Positions 42,023 to 49,746 of a stretch of 51,926 nt of DNA are shown one piece after another; positions within the stretch are counted from its first letter, which is position 1, and each line of letters opens with the position of its first letter. The translations under genes were made by a program, and so were the position numbers. Source of the stretch: DAOTUB01 sp034437455 (GTDB taxonomy: Bacteria > Chloroflexota > Anaerolineae > B4-G1); NCBI GenBank assembly GCA_034437455.1, contig DAOTUB010000074.1, positions 1 through 51,926 on the forward strand, given 5' to 3'. The notes beneath the pieces are model-generated. The model made no database searches, was not told the origin of the DNA, and saw only the letters and a program-made list of their open reading frames with translations.

Positions 42023-43885
42023 CTAGAACTCTCCATATCCGCGCTCGTCGCGATCCAGCGGCAACGCCAGCCCGTCATCCCCATCTTTTCCCGCCTCGAC
42101 GGCCACCGGCTTTTTTGTGACTGTCGGCGCACCGTCGCTGTTATCCGCACCCTGCGCCCTGACCATCTCGGCCACCTTTCGTAGCATCGCCGGCGTCATT
42201 CCGGCGATCCCCGTCTCACTCTGCTGTTCTCTCAACGTAAATCGGGCCGTCTGCCTGCGCAGCAACTCGGCCAGTTGGCCGAGTTCGTCCGCCGTGCTGG
42301 CCAGCTCCTCGCTCTGCTGGCTGGCGCCCTGCGCGCCCTGGTTCACCTGCACCATCGCGCCGCTCACCTGCGCCACGCCATGAGCTTGGTCCTCGCTCGC
42401 CGCGGCGATCTCGGCCACCAGGTCCTTCACCTTGACCACGTTCTGCACGATCTCGCCCAGCGCAGTCGCTGTCTCATTGGCGATGCCGACTCCTTCCTCC
42501 ACCCGGCGTCCCGCATCCTCGATCAGTTCGGCGGTCTCTCGAGCGGCCTTGGCGCTCCGCCCGGCCAGGTTGCGCACCTCCTGCGCCACTACCGCAAACC
42601 CCCGCCCGTGCTGCCCGGCCCGCGCCGCCTCCACCGCCGCGTTCAACGCCAGCAAGTTCGTCTGGAAGGCGATCTCGTCGATCACCTTGATGATCTTGCC
42701 GATCTGCCGCGAGGAAATGGCGATAGCGTCCATCGCTTTGGTCATTGCCTGCATCTTCTCCTGGCCAGAGGCGGCGACTTGGGAAGTCTGACTGACCAGT
42801 TGATTGGCTACGTTGGCGTTTTCCGCGTTACTCTTCACCTGAGCATCGGTCTCCTCCAGGCTGGAAGCCACCTCCTCGGCGGCAGCGGACTGTTCCTCGG
42901 CGCTCGATGCCAGCGATTGACTGATGCTCCGCATCTGCTCCACCGAGGGGACTACCTGCTCGACGACGACGTTGGTCTGCTGCAAGGTATCATTCAGACC
43001 ACTCAAGGCCGTCTCCAATCCGTTTTTGATACGCACCAGATCGCCGCTGTATTCCGCTTCAAGCGCGACGCTCAAGTCGCCATCCGCTAACCGCTGAGAG
43101 ACCTCTACAATGTCTTGAATGACTTTTTTGAGACTTGTGATCATCTGGCTGAAAGCGTTCCCCAACCGATCCCTTTTGGACTGAGGTGTGACATCGACAT
43201 CCACATCACCCTCAGCCAAATGTTCAGCAGCGTCAGCCATCTCATGCTGATAAGCGATCATGCGGCTGAAGGCATTGCCCAGCACATCCGTCTCAGACTT
43301 GGGCGTGGCGCCGGTCGTCAGATCGCCCTGAGCCAAGAGATCAGCAGCGCCAGCCATCTCTTGCAGATAGTCCATCATCTGAGCAAAAGCAGTGCCCAGT
43401 ACGTCGTTGACAGAGTTAGGCGACACTTGAGCAGAGAGATCGCCGGCCGCCATCGACGTAGCGACCGCCGCCATTTCTCTCTGATACGCCACGGCCTCGT
43501 GCAAAGCGATAGCTAACTGACCAATCTCGTCATTGCTCTCATAGCTAACCGTCTCTCTCAAATCACCCTGAGCGACACGCTGCGCAACGGCGATTAGCTC
43601 CTGAATGGGTACGACGACCACGCGAAACATGGCGTAAAACAAACCGATCGTGATCGCGATTCCAATGCCATATAACACAATGATGCTGAGAGGCGTGAGG
43701 CCGACTTGGCCTAACACAAACCCAAGATTGGCGTCCACTACAATAGCTGCCAGAGCCACGGCTCCCAGCTTGAGCACGATCCCCCGACCTGCGAGCAGTC
43801 TGACGACCCATAGAACCAACGCTGCAGCAGGGATGAGCAATCCAAACATGATCAAGCTATTCTGAAACACAACATGCATATCCAT
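42023..43885 (-). CDS. Methyl-accepting chemotaxis protein with five HAMP-like units
   Basis: 620 aa from the ATG at 43885, aligned to the starts of the two paralogues; the frame opens at 43891. Three N-terminal membrane helices (to about residue 88) with almost no extracytoplasmic loop. Then five HAMP-like units, each with a G-D-L or G-D-V core. The signalling hairpin has I-A-F-Q-T-N-L-L-A-L-N-A-A-V-E-A-A-R-A-G. The C-terminus ends L-P-L-D-R-D-E-R-G-Y-G-E-F, shared by all three receptors. It should report on membrane or cytoplasmic state rather than an external ligand (inference). Confidence 0.93.
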   Translation of the reverse strand: MDMHVVFQNSLIMFGLLIPAAALVLWVVRLLAGRGIVLKLGAVALAAIVVDANLGFVLGQVGLTPLSIIVLYGIGIAITIGLFYAMFRVVVVPIQELIAVAQRVAQGDLRETVSYESNDEIGQLAIALHEAVAYQREMAAVATSMAAGDLSAQVSPNSVNDVLGTAFAQMMDYLQEMAGAADLLAQGDLTTGATPKSETDVLGNAFSRMIAYQHEMADAAEHLAEGDVDVDVTPQSKRDRLGNAFSQMITSLKKVIQDIVEVSQRLADGDLSVALEAEYSGDLVRIKNGLETALSGLNDTLQQTNVVVEQVVPSVEQMRSISQSLASSAEEQSAAAEEVASSLEETDAQVKSNAENANVANQLVSQTSQVAASGQEKMQAMTKAMDAIAISSRQIGKIIKVIDEIAFQTNLLALNAAVEAARAGQHGRGFAVVAQEVRNLAGRSAKAARETAELIEDAGRRVEEGVGIANETATALGEIVQNVVKVKDLVAEIAAASEDQAHGVAQVSGAMVQVNQGAQGASQQSEELASTADELGQLAELLRRQTARFTLREQQSETGIAGMTPAMLRKVAEMVRAQGADNSDGAPTVTKKPVAVEAGKDGDDGLALPLDRDERGYGEF

Positions 43886-43983
43886 TTCCATCTCCTCGAC
43901 GCTGCCACTATCAAAGGCGCAGTAACTACAATGACTGACGCCACCTTTCGTTTCTGTAAAACGTGAGCTTTTATTTCACCCGG

Positions 43984-45576
43984 CTAGAATTCTCCATATC
44001 CGCGCTCGTCCCGATCCAGCGGCAACTCCAGCCCGTCATCCCCATCTTTTCCCGCCCCGACGGTCGCTGGCTTCTTGGCCACTGCCGGTCCGCCGCTGCC
44101 ATCCATACCTTGCATCCGGAGCACCTCGGCCACCTGGCGCAGCATCTCTGGCGTCATTCCAGCGATCCCTGTCTGGCCTTGCCGCTCTCTCAACTTGAAG
44201 CGAATCGTCTGCCGGCGCAGCAACTCGGCCAGTTGACCCAGTTCGTCCGCCGTGCTGGCCAGCTCCTCGCTCTGCTGGCTGGCGCCCTGCGCGCCCTGGT
44301 TCACCTGTACCATCGCGCTGCTCACCTGCGCCACACCCCGCGCCTGATCCTCGCTCGCCGCGGCGATCTCGGCCACCAGGTCCTTCACTTTGACCACGTT
44401 CTGCACGATCTCGCCTAGCGCAGTCGCTGTCTCGTCGGCGATAGCAACGCCCTCCTCCACCCGGCGACCGGCATCCTCGATCAGTTCGGCGGTCTCGCGG
44501 GCGGCCTTGGCGCTCCGCCCGGCCAGGTTGCGCACCTCCTGCGCCACCACGGCAAAGCCTCGCCCGTGCTGTCCCGCCCGCGCCGCCTCCACCGCCGCGT
44601 TCAACGCCAGCAGGTTCGTCTGGAACGCGATCTCGTCGATCACCTTGATGATCTTGCCGATCTGCCGCGAGGAGACGGCGATGGCGTCCATCGCCTTGGT
44701 CATTGCCATCATCTTCTCCTGGCCCACAGTGGCCACGCCAGAGGCCTCGCTCGCCAGTTGATTGGCCACGTTGGCGCTCTCGGCGTTGCTCTTTACCTGG
44801 GCGTCGGTCTCTTCCAGGCTGGAGGCCACCTCCTCGGCGGCGGAGGATTGCTCCTCGGCGCTCGAGGCCAGCGATTGGCTGATGGCCCGCATCTGCTCCA
44901 CCGATGGCACCACCTGCTCGACGACGACGTTGGTCTGCCCAATGGTGTCATTGAGATTCGCGATCATCTGACTGAAAGCATTGCCCAGTCGGTCCTTCTC
45001 CGATTGCGGCGTGACGTCGGCGGTCAAATCGCCCTGAGCCAGGAGATCGGCAGCGTCGGCCATCTCTTGCTGGTAGGCGATCGTCTGGCGGAAGGCGTTC
45101 CCCAATTGATCCTCCTTCGAGCGTGGTGCGATACCGACCGCAAGATCGCCCTGCGCCAACAGATCGGCGGCGCTCGCCATCTCCTGTAAGTAGGCGATCA
45201 TGTCGCGGAAGGAATCGGACAAGTCGCCGAGTTCGTCCCGCCTGGCGATGCTCACCCGCTGGTTGACGTCGCCCCTGGCGATAGCTTGGACAGTGGCGGC
45301 CAGTTGTTGGGTGGGGATGATGATCTGCCTGGACAAGAGCATCCACAAGCCAAAGACGGGCGGCAGCCCAATCGCCAGAGCGATGACCCCCGCCGCCAGA
45401 TTGACGCCCTCTTTGCCCAGGACGAAAGAGATAAAGGCGGCGATCAACGCGCAGCCTATCACACTCATCCCCATACGCAGGGCGATCCCCCGACGATAGA
45501 TCAAGTACATCGCCAATGTCAACGCAAGCACCCCGACGACGACAACCCCTGAGAAGTAGACGTAATCCATATCCAT
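43984..45576 (-). CDS. Methyl-accepting chemotaxis protein with three HAMP-like units
   Basis: 530 aa from the ATG at 45576, with AAGGAG 9 nt upstream. Same plan as its neighbours: three N-terminal helices, HAMP-like units (three), signalling hairpin, and the tail R-D-E-R-G-Y-G-E-F. The signalling domain is almost identical to those of the other two receptors at both protein and DNA level, indicating recent duplication or gene conversion. Confidence 0.93.
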   Translation of the reverse strand: MDMDYVYFSGVVVVGVLALTLAMYLIYRRGIALRMGMSVIGCALIAAFISFVLGKEGVNLAAGVIALAIGLPPVFGLWMLLSRQIIIPTQQLAATVQAIARGDVNQRVSIARRDELGDLSDSFRDMIAYLQEMASAADLLAQGDLAVGIAPRSKEDQLGNAFRQTIAYQQEMADAADLLAQGDLTADVTPQSEKDRLGNAFSQMIANLNDTIGQTNVVVEQVVPSVEQMRAISQSLASSAEEQSSAAEEVASSLEETDAQVKSNAESANVANQLASEASGVATVGQEKMMAMTKAMDAIAVSSRQIGKIIKVIDEIAFQTNLLALNAAVEAARAGQHGRGFAVVAQEVRNLAGRSAKAARETAELIEDAGRRVEEGVAIADETATALGEIVQNVVKVKDLVAEIAAASEDQARGVAQVSSAMVQVNQGAQGASQQSEELASTADELGQLAELLRRQTIRFKLRERQGQTGIAGMTPEMLRQVAEVLRMQGMDGSGGPAVAKKPATVGAGKDGDDGLELPLDRDERGYGEF

Positions 45577-45603
45577 TTCAAAATTCTCCTTTTCCACTCA
45601 ATC

Positions 45604-46194
45604 CTACAGCTCTTCCTGTTCCACTGCCTCCGTCGCCGCCGGCAGTTCATCTTCAGAAGGGATATCCAGGCGGATATGCCGAGCAGAAAGCAGGCGCGGC
45701 ACGTCCAGGATGATGCTCACCCCGGGATCGTCCGCTCCAGCGTCATCTCGCTTGCCCAACCCTTTGATGACCGTCTCTTTCTGCTCATCCTCCTGCTGCC
45801 AGCGCGGCGGCGGGGCGATACTTTTTGGTAAGATGGACAGCACATCGGTTACCTGGTCCACGACCAGGCCGGTGGGAACAGCCTGCCCTGAGCTTGTCGA
45901 AGGGTCGTCCATCTCCAGCACAATGACGGTCGTCCGGTCGCCGTACTCGCGCCAGGGCAGCCCAAAGCGGAGCCGCATATCCATCACCGGGATCACCTGG
46001 CCCCGCAGGTTGATGACCCCCTTGATGTACTTGGGCACGTCCGGCACCTCCGAAATTCTCTGCAACCCCACGATCTCGGTGACGTACCCAATGTTCACGG
46101 CATATTCCTCATCCCGCACGTTGAAGGTGAGGTACATGTTCTCAATATCATCAGCTTCGTTGATCGCCAACAAATCACGTTCTCTTTCGGTCAT
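45604..46194 (-). CDS. cheW: Chemotaxis adaptor CheW
   Basis: 196 aa from the ATG at 46194, with GGGAGG 6 nt upstream; the frame to 46248 is repeat-derived. It links receptors to CheA. CheW marks: Y-L-T-F-N-V-R-D-E-E-Y-A-V, V-P-D-V-P-K-Y-I-K-G-V-I-N-L-R-G-Q-V-I-P-V, and G-L-V-V-D-Q-V. An in-frame dispersed repeat (45886-45904) adds P-S-T-S-S-G-Q in a loop. It lies between mcp2 and mcp3. Confidence 0.94.
   Translation of the reverse strand: MTERERDLLAINEADDIENMYLTFNVRDEEYAVNIGYVTEIVGLQRISEVPDVPKYIKGVINLRGQVIPVMDMRLRFGLPWREYGDRTTVIVLEMDDPSTSSGQAVPTGLVVDQVTDVLSILPKSIAPPPRWQQEDEQKETVIKGLGKRDDAGADDPGVSIILDVPRLLSARHIRLDIPSEDELPAATEAVEQEEL
45886..45904. repeat. Dispersed palindromic motif inside cheW
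   Basis: CCCTGAGCTTGTCGAAGGG, a 19-bp imperfect palindrome known as a common dispersed sequence in many bacterial genomes. Here it is translated, giving P-S-T-S-S-G-Q in a CheW loop. Confidence 0.7.
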
Positions 46195-46210
46195 AACAAA
46201 CCTCCCGTTT

Positions 46211-46258
46211 GCGTGAAGCGTGATGCGTGATTCACCCCTGCGGGTCACGTATCACGGA
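46211..46258. repeat. Heptanucleotide repeat upstream of cheW
   Basis: GCGTGAA GCGTGAT GCGTGAT, then, after a short spacer, the inverted units TCACGTA TCACGGA. It fills the gap between mcp3 and cheW and matches the 35194-35214 array. Confidence 0.65.
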
Positions 46259-47725
46259 TTAGAATTCTCCATACCCGCGCTCGTCCCGGTCCAACGGCAG
46301 CTCAAGGCCATCGCCTCCTCTTTCGACCGTTGGCCGCTTGACCACCGCCAACCCACCGTCGCCACCCACGCCCTGCGCTTTGACCAGCGCGGCGACCTGG
46401 CGCATCATCTCTGGCGTCATTCCGGCGACTGAGGGAGCGATCGTTGGCCTCTCTCTCAATTTGAAGCGGATCACTTGTTTATGCAACATCTCTGCCAATT
46501 GACCCAGCTCGTCCGCCGTGCTGGCCAACTCCTCGCTCTGCTGGCTGGTGCCCTGCGCGCCCTGGTTCACCTGCACCATCGCGCTGCTCACCTGCGCCAC
46601 GCCCCGCGCCTGATCGTCGCTGGCCGCCGCGATCTCGGCCACCAGGTCCTTCACCTTGACCACGTTCTGCACGATCTCGCCCAGCGCACTCTCGGTCCCG
46701 GCGGCAATGACGACGCCCTCTTCCACCTGGCGACTCGCATTCTCGATCAGCTCGGCGGTCTCGCGGGCAGCCTTGGCGCTGCGCCCGGCCAGGTTGCGCA
46801 CCTCCTGCGCCACCACCGCAAAGCCCCGCCCGTGCTGCCCCGCCCGCGCCGCCTCCACCGCCGCGTTCAGCGCCAACAGGTTCGTCTGGAAGGCGATCTC
46901 GTCGATCACTTTGATGATCTTGCCGATCCGCCGGGAAGCCTCGGCGATGGCGTCCATCGCCTGGGTCATTGCCTTCATCTTCTCCTGGCCGACGTTGGCG
47001 ACGCTGGAGGTCTGGCCGACGAGCTGATTGGCCACATCGGCGCTTTCGGCGTTGCCCCTCACCTGGGCGTCGGTCTCCTCCAGGCTGGAGGCCACCTCCT
47101 CGGCGGCGGCGGACTGTTCCTCGGCGCTCGAGGCCAGGGACTGGCTGATGGCCCGCATCTGTTCCACCGACGGGACGATTTGCTCGACGACGACGTTGGT
47201 CTGCGAGACGGTAATATTCAAGTTTGCGATCATTTGGCTAAAGGCATTGCCTAGCCGGTCCTGCTCCGATTGCGGCACGACGTTGGCCGTCAGATCGCCC
47301 TGCGCCAGAAAGTCGGCGGCGGCGGCCATCCCTTGCAGGTAGGCGATCATATCGCGGAAGGCATCGGCCAGGTCGCCTAGCTCATCTTGTCTGACGATCT
47401 CGATCTGCTGGTTCACGTCGCCCGCGGCAATCGCTTCGGCGGTCGCGGCGATCTGCTTGATCGGAGCGATGATCTGGCGGGCCATAATCACAAATAGAGC
47501 GGCGACAGGCGGCACTCCGATCACCAGGGTCAGGGCCACCCGCGCCGGCGTGACGCCCTCCTTGCCCAGGACAAAGGTGATGGCGGCGACGATGGCGACG
47601 GCGCCCGACACGATCGCGCTCAGGCGTATGGCGATGCCCCGGCGATAGATCAGGTACATGGTCAGCACACACAACGAGACGCCAGTGACTTCGGCGATTG
47701 CAAAAAACACGTAATCCATATTCAT
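46259..47725 (-). CDS. Methyl-accepting chemotaxis protein with two HAMP-like units
   Basis: 488 aa from the ATG at 47725, with AAGGAG 8 nt upstream. Three membrane helices, two HAMP-like units, the highly conserved signalling hairpin and the shared tail D-E-R-G-Y-G-E-F. It is the shortest of the three. Lies between cheB and cheW. Confidence 0.93.
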   Translation of the reverse strand: MNMDYVFFAIAEVTGVSLCVLTMYLIYRRGIAIRLSAIVSGAVAIVAAITFVLGKEGVTPARVALTLVIGVPPVAALFVIMARQIIAPIKQIAATAEAIAAGDVNQQIEIVRQDELGDLADAFRDMIAYLQGMAAAADFLAQGDLTANVVPQSEQDRLGNAFSQMIANLNITVSQTNVVVEQIVPSVEQMRAISQSLASSAEEQSAAAEEVASSLEETDAQVRGNAESADVANQLVGQTSSVANVGQEKMKAMTQAMDAIAEASRRIGKIIKVIDEIAFQTNLLALNAAVEAARAGQHGRGFAVVAQEVRNLAGRSAKAARETAELIENASRQVEEGVVIAAGTESALGEIVQNVVKVKDLVAEIAAASDDQARGVAQVSSAMVQVNQGAQGTSQQSEELASTADELGQLAEMLHKQVIRFKLRERPTIAPSVAGMTPEMMRQVAALVKAQGVGGDGGLAVVKRPTVERGGDGLELPLDRDERGYGEF

Positions 47726-47739
47726 CTCAAAAACTCCTT

Positions 47740-48855
47740 TCAAGGCCTCAATGCTTTGAGTAATCGCAGGGGAATTTTATCCAGGGGCGCCCGCATCTCT
47801 GCCGCCCCCTTTTCCCAGGCCGCGCGAGGCATGCCGAACACCACGCTGGTTCGCTCATCCTGCGCCAGGGTCCGGCCGCCCGCCTGACGGATGGCGAGCA
47901 GCCCCTCGGCGCCATCGTCGCCCATCCCGGTCAGAATGACAGCCGCCGCGTTGCGCCCGGCGTGCCTGGCCACGGAATAGAACAACACGTTCACCGAGGG
48001 TACGTGCCCCGAAACCTTGTCTCCCTTTTTCAGTACCACCCGGTACTCTCCCCCAGAACGGCGCACCTCCATGTGATGTTCGCCGCCGGGAGCGATCAAC
48101 ACCAGACCGGGCCGCACCCGGTCGCCGCTTTGCGCCTCCTTCACTTGCATCGGGGCCAGGTTGTTCAATCGCTCGGCAAAGGTGGTGGTGAAACCGGCGG
48201 GCATGTGCTGCACGACGACGATGCCGGGCGCACCGGGAGGGAACGCGGGGATGATGCGCGTCAGCGCCGCCACGCCGCCAGCCGACGCGCCGATGGCAAT
48301 GACTCGGTCGGTGGTCTCGCGCAGCGAGCCGTTGTCCTCGACCGGCGCTATCGTCCTTCGCACGTGGGATTGAGGCATCGTCCCGTTGGGGCCTATGCCA
48401 CTGCGGGGTCGAGCGTAGCGGCTCACGTCTACCAGGGCAGCCGCCTTGACCCGCTCCCGCAGGTCAGCCATCATGGTGGGGAACTCGTCCACCACGCCGA
48501 TCTTGGGCTTGACCACCACGTCCACCGCGCCGGCCTCCAATGCCTGGATGGTGATCCGCTTGCCCGTTTCCGTCAGGGCGCTCACCATCACCGTGGGCGT
48601 CGGGATCACGGGCATGTATTTCTTGAGAAACGTCACGCCGTCCATCTTGGGCATCTCGACGTCCAACGTGATGACGTCGGGACGCTCCTCGACCAGAATA
48701 TCGCGCGCTTTGTAAGGGTCCATGGCTGTGCCGATCACTTCGATATCGGGATCTCGGGACAGACCATCTACCAGGATCTTGCGCGCCAGCGCCGAGTCGT
48801 CCACCACCAACACCCGGATGGGTTTTGATTTTCGATTTCGGGTTTCTGATATCAT
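47740..48855 (-). CDS. cheB: Chemotaxis methylesterase/deamidase CheB
   Basis: 371 aa from the ATG at 48855 (GGAAGG 9 nt upstream). Receiver domain with V-V-D-D-S and phospho-Asp in T-L-D-V-E-M-P-K-M-D-G, linker, then the esterase with catalytic Ser in G-A-S-A-G-G, His in V-Q-H-M-P and Asp in G-M-G-D-D-G. It removes methyl groups from receptors when phosphorylated. Its first about ten residues (I-S-E-T-R-N-R-K-S-K) are encoded by a heptanucleotide repeat. Confidence 0.95.
   Translation of the reverse strand: MISETRNRKSKPIRVLVVDDSALARKILVDGLSRDPDIEVIGTAMDPYKARDILVEERPDVITLDVEMPKMDGVTFLKKYMPVIPTPTVMVSALTETGKRITIQALEAGAVDVVVKPKIGVVDEFPTMMADLRERVKAAALVDVSRYARPRSGIGPNGTMPQSHVRRTIAPVEDNGSLRETTDRVIAIGASAGGVAALTRIIPAFPPGAPGIVVVQHMPAGFTTTFAERLNNLAPMQVKEAQSGDRVRPGLVLIAPGGEHHMEVRRSGGEYRVVLKKGDKVSGHVPSVNVLFYSVARHAGRNAAAVILTGMGDDGAEGLLAIRQAGGRTLAQDERTSVVFGMPRAAWEKGAAEMRAPLDKIPLRLLKALRP
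48827..48850. repeat. Heptanucleotide repeat coding the N-terminus of CheB
   Basis: GATTTTC GATTTCG GGTTTCT GAT on the plus strand, inside the first codons of cheB. Confidence 0.5.
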
Positions 48856-48859
48856 CGGG

Positions 48860-49732
48860 TCACGCCTTCCGGTACACTCCCGACATGACCGACTGCCAGC
48901 GCGTTCCCAGAACCTGCACCGGCTCGGTGACGCTGGTGAGCAGCCATCCCCCAGGCACGGCCGTGTCGTACAATCGCTCGGCCAGGTCCCGCTGATGCTC
49001 CGGATCAAAGTAATACAGGACGTTGCGGCACAGAACGACGTGAAAAGCCTTCTTGAAAGGCCAGGGCGCGCTCATCAAATTGAGTCGGCGAAAGATGCAC
49101 ATCTGCTTCACCCCAGAATCAATGCGCCACTGCCCCGGCCCGACGGAATGGAAATATCGCCGGCGCAGAAACTTGGGCACATTCTCCAGCGATAGCTCAC
49201 TGTACAGTCCATATTCCGCCCGCTCAATCGCGACGCGGTCAATATCCGTTCCCAGAATGGCCGCCTTCTCCTGGGCCGGCCCGATCCCCAACGCTTCGGC
49301 CAGGACAATGGCCATAGTATACGCCTCCTCTCCGCTGGAGGAGGCCGCGCTCCACAAACGCCACGGAGTATCCCCCGGCAGCGCGGGCAAAATCTGCTCC
49401 CGGAAAAACTGGAGCACTTTTTCCTCGCGGAAAAAGTAGGTGTGATTAGTCGAGACGGCGCACGCCATCTCCCGGGCCAGGCCGGGAAGGCCCCTGTTTT
49501 GCAAGTGCGAGTCCAACGATTTCAGGTCAGGGATATCGAGCCGCCGACAAAGCTTTCCAAGACGATGGTACAACAGCGCGTACTTTCGCTCCGGGTAGTA
49601 AAGCCCGGTGTGATCATAGATCCACTGCCGGATAGACTCGAAATATCGCTTCTCCGACCATCGGATGGGCGACTGCACCACCTCCTGCAAGCCCGGAGGC
49701 TCTTTTTGCTTTTCCTTCTCCTGCACAGGCAT
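48860..49732 (-). CDS. cheR: Chemotaxis protein methyltransferase CheR
   Basis: 290 aa from the ATG at 49732, with AGGAGG 10 nt upstream. It methylates receptor glutamates with SAM. Marks: N-terminal helical domain; T-N-H-T-Y-F-F-R-E; L-W-S-A-A-S-S-S-G-E-E-A-Y-T (SAM loop); I-L-G-T-D-I-D; and V-V-L-C-R-N-V-L-Y-Y-F. The beta-subdomain that binds the receptor pentapeptide lies between. It starts 14 bp after cheA2 and ends 4 bp before cheB. Confidence 0.95.
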   Translation of the reverse strand: MPVQEKEKQKEPPGLQEVVQSPIRWSEKRYFESIRQWIYDHTGLYYPERKYALLYHRLGKLCRRLDIPDLKSLDSHLQNRGLPGLAREMACAVSTNHTYFFREEKVLQFFREQILPALPGDTPWRLWSAASSSGEEAYTMAIVLAEALGIGPAQEKAAILGTDIDRVAIERAEYGLYSELSLENVPKFLRRRYFHSVGPGQWRIDSGVKQMCIFRRLNLMSAPWPFKKAFHVVLCRNVLYYFDPEHQRDLAERLYDTAVPGGWLLTSVTEPVQVLGTRWQSVMSGVYRKA

Positions 49733-49746
49733 GGCTCGACATCCTC

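Noticed and set aside
42023..47725. CRISPR-like or satellite repeat because of strong DNA similarity between blocks
   Set aside because: The repeats are the conserved signalling domains of three receptor genes, not short repeats with spacers.
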